Shown: one piece after another, positions 52,884-62,330 of the stretch
Layout of the letters: every line of letters starts with the position of its first letter
How positions within the stretch are numbered: the first letter of the stretch is position 1
From: Pseudomonadota bacterium
Lineage (GTDB): Bacteria > Bdellovibrionota > Bacteriovoracia > Bacteriovoracales > Bacteriovoracaceae
Reading direction: 5' to 3'
DNA: 64,000 bases
NCBI GenBank assembly: GCA_027488375.1
Contig: JAIYBW010000005.1
Location: 124,001 to 188,000, forward strand
Position numbers and translations under genes: made by a program
The notes under the pieces: model-generated
Seen by the model: the letters and a program-made list of their open reading frames with translations, nothing else
Told to the model about the DNA's origin: nothing
Databases searched by the model: none

Positions 52884-52977
52884 CGCTGATGAGTGGGTAG
52901 TTTTAAACGAAAAGACGCCAGTTATCAAGATTGTTTTTATTTAAAAAATAGCCAGTAATTTTAACAACTTATGTTAT

Positions 52978-54252
52978 TTAAAAAAATTGTCCTAAGGGAA
53001 AGCCAACGGAAAGTCCATACATAGAGGCCTGCATCCCGGCATATTCCCAATTTATATAGTTAAATTCTAAAAAAACCTTGGCCCCAAATCGGGCCCAAAA
53101 ATTTTGGTAAGTCACATCTCTTTGGGGGCTCAAGAATCCACCGACACTGAATCTATAATTTTCAAGGCCCCATGGATGATGCATCAAGAGTTCTATTCCC
53201 TGAGGGAAAATGATTTGAGTAAAAACTCGAGTTTCAGTTTGATCAAAGCGATAGGAAAGCTCCTGCAATCCAAGTAAAGATGAAATAACCAAGCGATCAT
53301 CATAGAATTTACCGAGTTCTGATCCTACATAAAGCCCAGCATGGTTAAAAATCGATTCTTTCATCACCAGAGCTTCAAAAAATTTCAATGAATGAATGTT
53401 ATTTAAATAATAATTTCCATAGAGCATGAGAGAGGGAAGTGTTTGGGTTTCTTTTTCTGCCCCATCCTTTGAATTTTTATAGAAGTACGGGCCAATTCCT
53501 CCAGCGATTCTTAACTTATGGAGACGTTGGGGGAAATTAACTTTAATCGAAATTGTTTTCTCTTCTCCATCTTCATTTACAACTCGTACTTTTGCTTCTC
53601 GGCCATTAGAAAATGAAACGAGATAGGGTCCAGGTGATTGGTTCAAAATTCGATATTCATTTGAAATCCAGTACACTTTCAGAGCTGGAATAATATTCCC
53701 TTCTCGCTCCTCACGTTGCATCTCACAGCCGATACTTAAGAACTCCCCATCAAATCCTGAAACTTGAAGATTGTAGCTAGAACATGAGTAATCCATGAGG
53801 ATTGTTTTAGCTTTTGCTTGATTAGGTATCCCCTTTATACTCACCTCGCCTATTTTGACTTTTTCCTTAATCACCTCAACTTTTTCTGTATCAAAGAGAG
53901 AGTAATCAATATCGGTGAATTCATCATCTTCAAGAAATTGAGGAAGGTACGTGACACCTTTATAACGGTAGTAATAGTGGACATTATTTTTGGTTGAAAC
54001 TTTGAGCCTGACTTTAATGAAAGGAAGGATTAAGTTTTGTCCCGTTCTTTCCCACATTAAATCACTTGAGTATGATACATTTAAATTTTTAATTTCATTC
54101 TGGATCAAAAAATTATCTTTACTAATATTCAGCAGCTTATCGTTTCGATTAATGAGAGGAAGTGGCAAAAAATTTTGATCCGCTAGTGCAACACAAGTAT
54201 AAAAAATTAGCAAAAGAAGTAGCATTTTAAATTGCAATCTCAGCCTTCCCAT
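52978..54252 (-). CDS. Outer-membrane-like protein of unknown function
   Basis: The product of about 424 residues has an N-terminal signal (MLLLLLIFYTCVALA, cleavage after ALA), a periplasmic part with beta-rich pieces (about 30-225) and a C-terminal region with alternating strands ending in a terminal phenylalanine (GFPLGQFF), a common beta-barrel ending. I do not recognise the family. It is in the same direction as the two methyltransferases and is at the 3' end of that run. Confidence 0.6.
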   Translation of the reverse strand: MGRLRLQFKMLLLLLIFYTCVALADQNFLPLPLINRNDKLLNISKDNFLIQNEIKNLNVSYSSDLMWERTGQNLILPFIKVRLKVSTKNNVHYYYRYKGVTYLPQFLEDDEFTDIDYSLFDTEKVEVIKEKVKIGEVSIKGIPNQAKAKTILMDYSCSSYNLQVSGFDGEFLSIGCEMQREEREGNIIPALKVYWISNEYRILNQSPGPYLVSFSNGREAKVRVVNEDGEEKTISIKVNFPQRLHKLRIAGGIGPYFYKNSKDGAEKETQTLPSLMLYGNYYLNNIHSLKFFEALVMKESIFNHAGLYVGSELGKFYDDRLVISSLLGLQELSYRFDQTETRVFTQIIFPQGIELLMHHPWGLENYRFSVGGFLSPQRDVTYQNFWARFGAKVFLEFNYINWEYAGMQASMYGLSVGFPLGQFF

Positions 54253-54257
54253 AAAAA

Positions 54258-54911
54258 TCAAACACTCATCTTCTTCAATTTTGAAGCAACAGCAATGATC
54301 GCGAGGTGAAATGGAGTTAAACTTAATTTTTTAATTTCAAATGCTCCCAGCAAGAGATGTTCCTCTAAAAGATTTATATCATACTTAGTAGGGTGTATAT
54401 TTTTTCTTGAAAAGCCTGAGAACTTTGCAATTACTTCTAAAATTGTTCTCTCTATGAGGGGTAGAAGGAAGAACCCATAGTTTGGTGTACTCAACCAAAA
54501 CTTACCACCGTCTTTCAAGATCCTATTTATTTCTTTAATAAATAATACAGGGCTTGTGAAATGCTCAACGACTTCCTTCGCATATACATAATGGAAGCTT
54601 TCACAGGGAGGATAACCATTAAAGTACTCATCCACTAAATAATAATTTTTAATTCTATCGCTGTACTTTGATTTTAGATTAATTAACACTCTTTCATCTA
54701 TATCCAATACCGACACATTAAAACTTCCCTTGAAAAGAGTTTCAATTTCCTGAAAATCTCCGGGACCTATAACTAAAATATTTTTCTGACTACTTTCACC
54801 GAGTTCAGATATAAAAGCTTCAAGCGATCTTATTAATGGTTTATGATAAATAGACCATGGAAACTTTAAAGCTCTTGAATGATTAACCAGGTAATCCTGA
54901 TTATTGGCCAT
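54258..54911 (-). CDS. Class I SAM methyltransferase
   Basis: The 217-residue product has the SAM motif NILVIGPGDFQEIE near residue 44 and a YAKEVVEHF segment near 112 that is typical of class I methyltransferases of the Methyltransf_11 type. The acceptor is unknown. It begins one base before the next methyltransferase gene stop (54912), and both probably act in the same envelope glycan pathway. Confidence 0.75.
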   Translation of the reverse strand: MANNQDYLVNHSRALKFPWSIYHKPLIRSLEAFISELGESSQKNILVIGPGDFQEIETLFKGSFNVSVLDIDERVLINLKSKYSDRIKNYYLVDEYFNGYPPCESFHYVYAKEVVEHFTSPVLFIKEINRILKDGGKFWLSTPNYGFFLLPLIERTILEVIAKFSGFSRKNIHPTKYDINLLEEHLLLGAFEIKKLSLTPFHLAIIAVASKLKKMSV

Positions 54912-55754
54912 TTATTTTTTCCTCGCTACTATCATATACTCAAACGAATCTTCTTTATCAGGGGGTCCTATACACAAGTTCATTTCCTGATTTATTTTTT
55001 TAGCCAATACTCTTCTTAATGATTTAGGATTAACCAATCTAATCCAATAATTCAAATACTTTCCTGTAACTAGCTTTACTACAAATGCCACAAATGAAGC
55101 TGGTAAAAACAATCTAAAATAAAAATCCAATTTTTTTGTTCCAATCCCTTTTACGTCTTCTACATAAAACCCATTATTATTTAATATATGCCCCCAAACA
55201 GTATGATGGTACAAATGCCAGTGCTGAAAAAATCCGTTTAATAAACCTGAAAATGACATGGATAAGCGGGGAGAGATTCTGTCTAAGATAGCGATAGAGC
55301 TACCCTTCAATGCCCAATATGGGGTAGGAACGTAGAGAATAAATAATCCATCTTTTTTTAACAATGAATTTATATTTTTAAGAGCCTTATCAATTTGCGG
55401 AACATGTTCAAGGGAACAATTCCCGACGGCAATATCAAATTCTTTTTCATAACTCATAACCTTTAATTCGTCAGTTATGTCAACGCACCGAGCATCTATT
55501 TCTTTTTTTGCGAGATCAATTTCTGATTGCTTAATATCAATACCATATACACTGAGTGATCTTATTTTCTTTAAATGCTGCCACCAGTGTCCGTCGCCAC
55601 AACCAACATCAAGAACTTTAAAACTCCTATTTTCATCTAAATTAGATAAAAACTTTGAAAATGAATAAATCCGACACCCTTCTCTTATCACAAGAGACAA
55701 GGGAGACCATTCTAAATATTCGACGATTATTTCTTTATTATTTATTGTCATCAC
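54912..55754 (-). CDS. Class I SAM methyltransferase
   Basis: The 280-residue product has the SAM motif VLDVGCGDGHWW near residue 48, GIDIKQSEIDLA near 70 and a VGNCSLEHVPQID segment near 110, a standard class I methyltransferase. It is divergent from the membrane protein at 55781 with only 26 bases between starts. A role in surface glycan or lipid methylation is inference from neighbours. Confidence 0.78.
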   Translation of the reverse strand: MMTINNKEIIVEYLEWSPLSLVIREGCRIYSFSKFLSNLDENRSFKVLDVGCGDGHWWQHLKKIRSLSVYGIDIKQSEIDLAKKEIDARCVDITDELKVMSYEKEFDIAVGNCSLEHVPQIDKALKNINSLLKKDGLFILYVPTPYWALKGSSIAILDRISPRLSMSFSGLLNGFFQHWHLYHHTVWGHILNNNGFYVEDVKGIGTKKLDFYFRLFLPASFVAFVVKLVTGKYLNYWIRLVNPKSLRRVLAKKINQEMNLCIGPPDKEDSFEYMIVARKK

Positions 55755-55780
55755 TTCAAATAGGTTATTTTATATTTAGT

Positions 55781-57430
55781 ATGAGTACAACATTAAAAAA
55801 CTTATCCTTACCAATTCTCATTTTTGTTTTTTTATTTTTTCTTGCCCTAATAGTTGATGATCTGACTATATGGGGATCTGATGGTACTCTGTTATGGCTA
55901 CCAATTTTATCTGAATACATAAAAAATAATTATTATTTTTCTGACGTTGTTTTTGGTGGTCAGAATTTATTATCTCTCTACGGAGAGATTCCTTTTTGGA
56001 AGATTTTACGATTTTTTAATGCGACACCAGTTCAGATTTTGAACTTAACTTATGTTTTTCTTTTTATTATGTTTTATATTCCTGTTCTTAATATTTACCA
56101 GGGTCTTAAAGAAAGTTTTTGCAAATCAGACTATCTAATTGTGTTTTTTTTCATCCTACTGTCCCCATTGATAGCAAATCGATTGTATTCCGGTCATTTC
56201 AACTTACTTTTTGGTTTACTCCCTCTGATTATTTCAATCTCATTAATTTATAAATCAAACATAATACTTTTAATTTTTTACACATTATCAATTTCTTGTA
56301 CCTTTAGTACTCAGTCATATCAAATACTCTCCTACCATTTTTTTTATATACCTATTTTACTCGTTTGGTTGAACGAAGAGAAAAAAATTAAAGATCCTGT
56401 TTTTTGGTTTAAACTTTTATCCATTACTGCCCTAGCCTTTTTATTTAGTTTTCAAGTTTTCAAAGAACTTCTGAATCATTCCCAAAGTGACCAAAATCTT
56501 AGGGCCCATGCAGGTAATATTGTTTATAGCTATATAACAAGCGATTGGAGTGACATTCCTTTTCTTTTTTTCTCTTCTTATAATAACCTTTTATTCAAGA
56601 ATCATTTCTTCCTTTTTCATGAGATGAATTATCCTTTAGGTTTGTCTTTTCTCATATTTTTTCTGACTAAAAAAAAACACCGCTCAATTTTTATCATTCT
56701 TTTAATAACTATCTTTTTTTTGTTTCTAGTATCTTCAAATATCATCGGATTTAATATTTTTTCTGAACTTCCAGTTATAAGGTTATTCCGAGTTCCACAA
56801 AGAAGTTTAATTTTACCTGTCTTCCTTTTCACACTTCTTGCCTTGGGAAAACTAAGTAAGTATTTTAATTTTATTAGTATAGCAATGTTGCTAATTTTGG
56901 TTTTGATCGGAAACTGGATTGATTATTTTGAAGTTGTTTTATCTCTTTTAGTGCTTTTCTTGTTCCTTTTTTATCGAAAAAATAAAAATTATATGTATTA
57001 TTTCTCAATTTTAATTACTAGTTCTTTTTTGCTTGGACTCCCACCAAAGATAGAGAAAATTATTAAAACTAACAGTACCTTTTTTTCACAAGTTAATTTT
57101 TTAAATGAACTAAATAAAAAATTAAATTTTACAAAAAATAACATAGTTCATTTTGAAAGTTTTAATTCAATTGAAACTACTGCTGCTGCAAATTACGTTG
57201 GTATAAGAACGGTAGAAGGCTATGGACATCCTCCTAGAGGCTATCTTTTGCTATTTAATAAAATAACTGGAATTGTATTTGACCCTATGACAAATATTTT
57301 TAATTTCAAAATTAAGAATCATCCCGAAAAGTATAAAGACTTAATTAAGGATTTTAAAATTACAGATACTGTTCTAATTAGTTTAGATGGAAAAGTAATT
57401 CATCAGAGACATAAGACGCTTACCCCTTAG
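55781..57430 (+). CDS. Multi-pass GT-C-like membrane protein
   Basis: The 549-residue product has about twelve membrane helices, an early loop with acidic residues (DDLTIWGSDGTLLW near 20) and a soluble C-terminus of about 100 residues (VGIRTVEGYGHPPRG near 465). Its overall shape is that of polyprenyl-phosphate-sugar dependent glycosyltransferases, but I see no family motif. ATG 55781 avoids overlap with the divergent gene. It is AT-rich, with many Phe, Ile and Asn codons. A terminator follows. Confidence 0.55.
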   Translation: MSTTLKNLSLPILIFVFLFFLALIVDDLTIWGSDGTLLWLPILSEYIKNNYYFSDVVFGGQNLLSLYGEIPFWKILRFFNATPVQILNLTYVFLFIMFYIPVLNIYQGLKESFCKSDYLIVFFFILLSPLIANRLYSGHFNLLFGLLPLIISISLIYKSNIILLIFYTLSISCTFSTQSYQILSYHFFYIPILLVWLNEEKKIKDPVFWFKLLSITALAFLFSFQVFKELLNHSQSDQNLRAHAGNIVYSYITSDWSDIPFLFFSSYNNLLFKNHFFLFHEMNYPLGLSFLIFFLTKKKHRSIFIILLITIFFLFLVSSNIIGFNIFSELPVIRLFRVPQRSLILPVFLFTLLALGKLSKYFNFISIAMLLILVLIGNWIDYFEVVLSLLVLFLFLFYRKNKNYMYYFSILITSSFLLGLPPKIEKIIKTNSTFFSQVNFLNELNKKLNFTKNNIVHFESFNSIETTAAANYVGIRTVEGYGHPPRGYLLLFNKITGIVFDPMTNIFNFKIKNHPEKYKDLIKDFKITDTVLISLDGKVIHQRHKTLTP

Positions 57431-57465
57431 GACGTGAATCTTTAATACTCTTAAAATTTAATAAA

Positions 57466-57490
57466 AAAACCCAGCCTAAAGCTGGGTTAA
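57466..57490. terminator. Bidirectional intrinsic terminator
   Basis: AACCCAGC (57468-57475) and GCTGGGTT (57481-57488) form the stem. On the minus strand a T7 run follows at once, so it ends the serS-tRNA transcript. On the plus strand T-rich sequence follows three bases later, so it may also end the gene at 55781-57430. Confidence 0.85.
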
Positions 57491-57510
57491 ATTTTTTGAT
57501 TGTAAAAAAG

Positions 57511-57601
57511 TGGCGGAGACGATGAGATTCGAACTCATGGATCCAGTTACGGATCGCACCCTTAGCAAGGGTGTGGTTTCAGCCAACTCACCCACGTCTC
57601 C
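57511..57601 (-). tRNA. tRNA-Ser (anticodon GCT)
   Basis: A 91-nt class II tRNA on the minus strand. The acceptor stem pairs GGAGACG with CGTCTCC, the anticodon arm CACCC-TTGCTAA-GGGTG reads GCT, there is a long variable arm, and CCA is encoded. It lies 38 bases after the tRNA-Ser (TGA) gene in the same direction. Confidence 0.97.
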
Positions 57602-57639
57602 GTTTATATGGCCGATAACTAACTTACCAAGAAAAAAAG

Positions 57640-57729
57640 TGGCGGAGGACTAGGGATTCGAACCCCAGGTAGGCGTTAACCCACGACAGTTTTCAAAACT
57701 GTTGCCTTAAACCGCTCGGCCAGTCCTCC
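57640..57729 (-). tRNA. tRNA-Ser (anticodon TGA)
   Basis: A 90-nt class II tRNA on the minus strand. The acceptor stem pairs GGAGGAC with GTCCTCC (one closing G before CCA), the anticodon arm ACAGT-TTTGAAA-ACTGT reads TGA, the variable arm is long and CCA is encoded. It starts 46 bases after the serS stop. Confidence 0.97.
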
Positions 57730-57775
57730 ACTACAGGAAAATAACTATAAAGAAATCTGAGAAAAAAGACAATCG

Positions 57776-59050
57776 CTATTTACGTATCTCTTTTAAACCA
57801 CCCATATATGGCCAAAGGACCTCAGGAATAGAGACTGATCCATCCTGCTGTTGATAATTTTCAAGAATGGCCACGACTGTACGCCCTACAGCAAGCCCTG
57901 AACCATTTAAAGTATGAGCGAACTCAACCTTGCCCTCTTTGTTTCTCAGACGAATATTGGCCCTTCTGGCCTGAAAATCGCCACAATTAGAGATTGAAGA
58001 GATCTCACGGTACTTATTCTGGCTAGGAACCCAAACTTCTAGATCAATTGTCTTTTGCGACGCAAAACCCATATCTCCAGTGCAGAGAGTAATTGCTCGG
58101 TATGGGAGATTTAATTTTTCAAGAATCTCGCAAGCGCTAGAAATCATTTTCTGATGAATTTCCTCAGATTGAGCTGGTGCACATATAGCGACCATTTCAA
58201 CTTTATTGAACTGATGCATTCGAATAAGCCCTTTCACATCTTTACCGTGTGAGCCTGCTTCCGATCTAAAACATGGAGAATAAGCAGCATAAAGATAAGG
58301 AAGCTCATTCTCTTCCATAATCATTTCACGTTTAATATTGGTGAGTGTGACCTCTGAAGTTGGAATCAGGTACCAAGGCTGTTCAGAATTTAATTTAAAT
58401 AATTGATCTTCGAATTTAGGAAGATTACCAGTTCCAATGAGAGATCTTTCGTGGGCAATAAAAGGAGTCATCATTTCTGTGAATCCCTTTGAGGCCTGAT
58501 GATCCAACATGAAATTGATCAAGGCCCTTTCAAGACGAGCAATACCGGCCTTATAAATAACAAATCTGGCCCCTGTAATTTTTGCTGCCGTTTCAAAATC
58601 TAACATGCCTAATTTTTCGCCTAAATCAGCATGATCTACTGGTGTGAAATCAAATGCACGCGGATGTCCCCATTTTTTTACTTCAACATTTTCCTCTTCA
58701 GATTTACCAACAGGGACTGAAGAGTGAGGTAGATTAGGAATATTGAGAAGAAGTGAATTTTGATTGGCCTGAACTTCATCAAGTTCTTTGGCTTCACTTT
58801 CCATTTCACTTTTAAGATTTGCCACCTGACTCATCGGTACAGCAGCGTCCTGCTTATTTTTCTTCAACTCACCTATTTCTCTTGAGAGTTTATTGATTTC
58901 AGCTTTTTTTGTTTCTGAAGCAAGTGTGAGTGCTTTTCTTTTTTTATTTAAATCAACAATTTGATTGAGGACAGAGGTGTCCATGTTTCTTTTAGAGAGA
59001 GCTGCCTGAACTGATTCGAAATCACTTTCGATTTTTTTAATGTCTAACAT
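57776..59050 (-). CDS. serS: Seryl-tRNA synthetase
   Basis: SerS charges tRNA-Ser. The 424-residue product has the N-terminal coiled-coil arm (about 30-105) that grips the long variable arm of tRNA-Ser, then the class II core: motif 2 with FRSEAGSHGKD near 265 and motif 3 with GSGLAVGRTVVAILE near 385. ATG 59050, with AGGTG seven bases upstream, is chosen over a GTG three codons earlier. It is followed on the same strand by two tRNA-Ser genes, and all three may share one transcript. Confidence 0.97.
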   Translation of the reverse strand: MLDIKKIESDFESVQAALSKRNMDTSVLNQIVDLNKKRKALTLASETKKAEINKLSREIGELKKNKQDAAVPMSQVANLKSEMESEAKELDEVQANQNSLLLNIPNLPHSSVPVGKSEEENVEVKKWGHPRAFDFTPVDHADLGEKLGMLDFETAAKITGARFVIYKAGIARLERALINFMLDHQASKGFTEMMTPFIAHERSLIGTGNLPKFEDQLFKLNSEQPWYLIPTSEVTLTNIKREMIMEENELPYLYAAYSPCFRSEAGSHGKDVKGLIRMHQFNKVEMVAICAPAQSEEIHQKMISSACEILEKLNLPYRAITLCTGDMGFASQKTIDLEVWVPSQNKYREISSISNCGDFQARRANIRLRNKEGKVEFAHTLNGSGLAVGRTVVAILENYQQQDGSVSIPEVLWPYMGGLKEIRK

Positions 59051-59059
59051 AAAATGCAC

Positions 59060-62000
59060 CTATTGCATGAGATTAATATACGACTCAACTTGAGGTTTAT
59101 CTGGGGCTTCCGGATTCATTTCAAGATATAATTTGTAGGATTCTACAGCAAGGGCCCCCTGGCCGAGAAGACGGTAAACATCACCAATTTTTTTATGGAT
59201 GACTGGTTCATCACCCTTTTCCTTCATCGCCTTTTTATAAAGATCTAGGGCCAGATCAAAATTATTTCGTTTGGTGCTGATATCGGCCAATCCAACTAAA
59301 GATTCAAAAGCTTTCGGATTAATTTTTTGAGATCTTTTAAATAGGTTTTCAGCTTGTACTAGATCGCCTTTCTCCACATATATTTGCGCCATTAAAGTGA
59401 GATCAGCGTCATTATCTCCATTGGCCTTAAGATCGACTTCAATATCTTTAAGAGCAGCATCATAATCCTTACTTAAAAATTTTATTTTTGCGATGTAGTA
59501 CTGAACTTTTGGATAAGTTTCTAATTTTTCTTGAAGGCGCTTAAACCACTTGGCCGCATCAACAAGTTTTCCATTTTCAAATAAAACCCGACCAGCAGTC
59601 ATCATCGCCTCAAGTTCACCAGGTTCAATTCTTAAAAGATTTTCAACCAGATCAGGAATTTCATTAAAGCGTTCATCCAATAGAGCTGCCTTAATTAAAA
59701 ACTCATAAAGTGATTTGTCACGAGTTGGTAGTTTCTCTAATTTTTCACGGTAAGCTTGAAAATCTTTTACTTTACCTGCTCGATAGTAAAAAACTGCTAT
59801 CTCCGCCATGATTTTAGGATTTTCACCAAATTCATTCATAAGCCCTAGAAGGTATCCAATGGCGGCGAGATCATCCTGTTGTTCATATACAATTTTAGAA
59901 TAAGCAATCCTATAGTCAGGATTAATCGGATCAAGCTCCATACATTTATTAAGTAATATACGAGCGGCATCAAAATTAGCACGCTTAATGAGCATATTCG
60001 CCAGATTAAAAATATCTTCATCATTGAGTGGATTCATATTAATGGAATTTCTCAACCAAGCTATCGCCTGAAGTGTATCACCCATTTGCATGTAAAGCCT
60101 TCCATTGGCCGAAGCAAATTCATAACTATGCTTAAAATCTGAACCTGAAAGAACCCCTATTCTATTTTTAGCATCATTAAATTTATAGGTTGTGATGTAG
60201 GCATCGACCAGGGCAAGGTTTATGGTTTTATCATCAGGATATTTTTTTATTAAATCTTCAAGTGTTTTGAGTCCTTGTTTTGCCAAACCTAATTTCAACT
60301 GTACTTTTGCCAAAAATAATTCTGCGGGTATATAACCACTAAGTGCATCAGTCGCTTTGGCAGCAGAACTAAAAGCTAATTCATAATTTCTTTTGTCATA
60401 AAAATCTCGTGCCTGCATAAGTAACTTTATCGCTTTAGACTCTGCAATAAGATGATCTGTTTCATTTTGAATCTGGTCGCTTGCCTCAAGGTCAGCAAGC
60501 TTCATTCTCATTTCTGTTGAATCTTGGATCTCGAGTGATTTCTTGAAAAAAGTTGTGGCACGCTTTGCATCACCTTGGGAAGCAATAATTAAACCTTTAA
60601 GGATTAAATAACTTGCTCTATTCAAATCATTATTCTCAAGTCCTAAATCTTCACACTTTTGAAGTAATGTTTCGGCCTCTTTAAATTTTTTGTTTTTAAT
60701 TAGAAGATCTGTTTTCTTAAGATAGAAACCAACAAGAAGCGGAAATTTTTTTATCCCCTCATTGATATACTCCATAGCCTTTTCACTTTCTTGATTCAAA
60801 AGACTTAATTCTATGAGGGCATCAAGTGTATAACGATTTTTTTCTTTAGCCTCAATTAATGCGTCACTAATTTGGCGGGCCATATCTAATTTACCAAGCT
60901 TCAATAGACTTTTGAGATAAACGGCAAATAAATCTTCGGTTACATTTTTTGGATAAAGTTTTAAGTACTTTGAAACAACATCTGCTGCAGCTTCAGGTTT
61001 ATTGATCGCCATGTAAAAGAGATTAAGCCCAATGACACCGTTAGGTTCTTTACTTAAAAAAGGACGTTTTGCCTGAATAAGATTAAATATGATCTGGGCA
61101 TTCGCCTGTTTATCCTCTCTTGAATAAGGTAACTGTTCTGCATAGGATCTTACAAGGAGACTGACTATTTCATCACTCTCAATATTGTTCTCATAACTTG
61201 ATTTGAGTAATTTACCGGCCATGATGATATTTTTATAATCACCTTTGGCAAAATGCTCTCTTGCCTTATCATATTCAACTTTAGCTTTTCGAGTGTCTGC
61301 TTTATCAAAAGGTACTGGAAACTCAATGATAGGCTCAATATGGACAAAGCTCGGTTTTTTTGATTTTTCATCTTCACTTGGAAATAAAATCGCATAAAGA
61401 ATCGCTGCGGCGGCTGCGAAAATGATTAGTTTTTTCTTCTTCTTCTTTTCTTCAGCGTCCCCTTCAGATTCTTCAATTATTTCTTCTCGTTCTTCTTTTT
61501 TTTTCTTTTTTTTAATTTCTTTTTCAATCTTTGCGATATTTTTCTCTTCATCTTCGGCCAATAAAATGAGATCCGATTTAATCTGATCCATTTTTATCAT
61601 TTGCGTAGATTCATCATAGATCGCAACTTGCTTGGCTTCTCTTTTTTTCTCCTCATCCTCTTGAGCTAAGCGTGCCTTCTCCTCTTCAATCACTTTTAAT
61701 TTCTGTTCTTCCTCTTTTTTCCTTTTACGCATCAATTCAATTTCTTTTTGAGCAATTGGATTGATTTGAGTTTTATCAAATCTTTCTTCTTTTTCTTGAT
61801 CTTCAATTTCTAGAGGGTGATCATTTTTTTGAATTTCTAATTCGGCTTCCTTCTGATGATCTAATTCTAAATCAAAGCCCTCTTCTAAATTTGTTATATT
61901 TTTGATGGGAGATGTGATTCTAATTGTTTCAGTTAGGCTTTCATGAGGGACATGATCTTCAATATTGATTTCATCAATCTCTTGTTCTTTTTTTTCATTT

Positions 62001-62248
62001 CTTAGATTGGTAAGGTTAATAACAAAAGTTTCTTCTTTTGTTTCTTGTTCTATTTTTTCATTAATTTTTTGTTCTTGAAGCTTTTTGTAAAATGGAAAAT
62101 TTTGTATGGCCTGCCAATCACCTGTTGGAAAAACTTGGGCTTCTTCTCCCCCTGAGATGTGACCTTTCTGCTTCAACTCAAACAGTTGATCTTCAATAAA
62201 TGGACCTATGACCCGACCATTCCTTAGTCGGATGCGATACTTTGTCAT
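59060..62248 (-). CDS. Giant GYF/TPR membrane protein
   Basis: The 1062-residue product begins with a GYF_2-like domain (GRVIGPF near 11, then the GDWQAI closing near 43). A long Glu/Lys-rich region follows (about 60-272), then a run of lysines, then a membrane helix (about 274-290, LIIFAAAAAILYAILFP). At least a dozen TPR-type helix pairs fill residues 305-1062. The positive side before the helix puts the GYF part in the cytoplasm and the TPR solenoid in the periplasm. It may act as a scaffold. Function is unknown. Confidence 0.8.
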   Translation of the reverse strand: MTKYRIRLRNGRVIGPFIEDQLFELKQKGHISGGEEAQVFPTGDWQAIQNFPFYKKLQEQKINEKIEQETKEETFVINLTNLRNEKKEQEIDEINIEDHVPHESLTETIRITSPIKNITNLEEGFDLELDHQKEAELEIQKNDHPLEIEDQEKEERFDKTQINPIAQKEIELMRKRKKEEEQKLKVIEEEKARLAQEDEEKKREAKQVAIYDESTQMIKMDQIKSDLILLAEDEEKNIAKIEKEIKKKKKKEEREEIIEESEGDAEEKKKKKKLIIFAAAAAILYAILFPSEDEKSKKPSFVHIEPIIEFPVPFDKADTRKAKVEYDKAREHFAKGDYKNIIMAGKLLKSSYENNIESDEIVSLLVRSYAEQLPYSREDKQANAQIIFNLIQAKRPFLSKEPNGVIGLNLFYMAINKPEAAADVVSKYLKLYPKNVTEDLFAVYLKSLLKLGKLDMARQISDALIEAKEKNRYTLDALIELSLLNQESEKAMEYINEGIKKFPLLVGFYLKKTDLLIKNKKFKEAETLLQKCEDLGLENNDLNRASYLILKGLIIASQGDAKRATTFFKKSLEIQDSTEMRMKLADLEASDQIQNETDHLIAESKAIKLLMQARDFYDKRNYELAFSSAAKATDALSGYIPAELFLAKVQLKLGLAKQGLKTLEDLIKKYPDDKTINLALVDAYITTYKFNDAKNRIGVLSGSDFKHSYEFASANGRLYMQMGDTLQAIAWLRNSINMNPLNDEDIFNLANMLIKRANFDAARILLNKCMELDPINPDYRIAYSKIVYEQQDDLAAIGYLLGLMNEFGENPKIMAEIAVFYYRAGKVKDFQAYREKLEKLPTRDKSLYEFLIKAALLDERFNEIPDLVENLLRIEPGELEAMMTAGRVLFENGKLVDAAKWFKRLQEKLETYPKVQYYIAKIKFLSKDYDAALKDIEVDLKANGDNDADLTLMAQIYVEKGDLVQAENLFKRSQKINPKAFESLVGLADISTKRNNFDLALDLYKKAMKEKGDEPVIHKKIGDVYRLLGQGALAVESYKLYLEMNPEAPDKPQVESYINLMQ

Positions 62249-62286
62249 ACTTTATTATATGTGATTTTGATGATTTAGGGTGAAAC

Positions 62287-62315
62287 AAAAAAGGGGCCAT
62301 AGGGCCCCTCTTTTT
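62287..62315. terminator. Bidirectional intrinsic terminator after nuoN
   Basis: GGGGCC (62293-62298) and GGCCCC (62303-62308) form the stem with loop ATAG. An A-run precedes (T6 on the minus strand, ending nuoN) and a T-run follows. It separates the nuo operon from the TPR gene. Confidence 0.9.
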
Positions 62316-62330
62316 TAAAACTTTTCGATT

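Noticed and set aside
51776..57430. Prophage or integrative element
   Set aside because: No integrase, transposase, phage structural gene or flanking repeat is visible. Only composition and tRNA neighbours hint at transfer.
59060..62248. Lysine/glutamate-rich stretch as a frameshifted or mis-assembled region
   Set aside because: The frame is continuous from the GYF domain through the stalk into the TPR part, and low-complexity stalks are common in such proteins.
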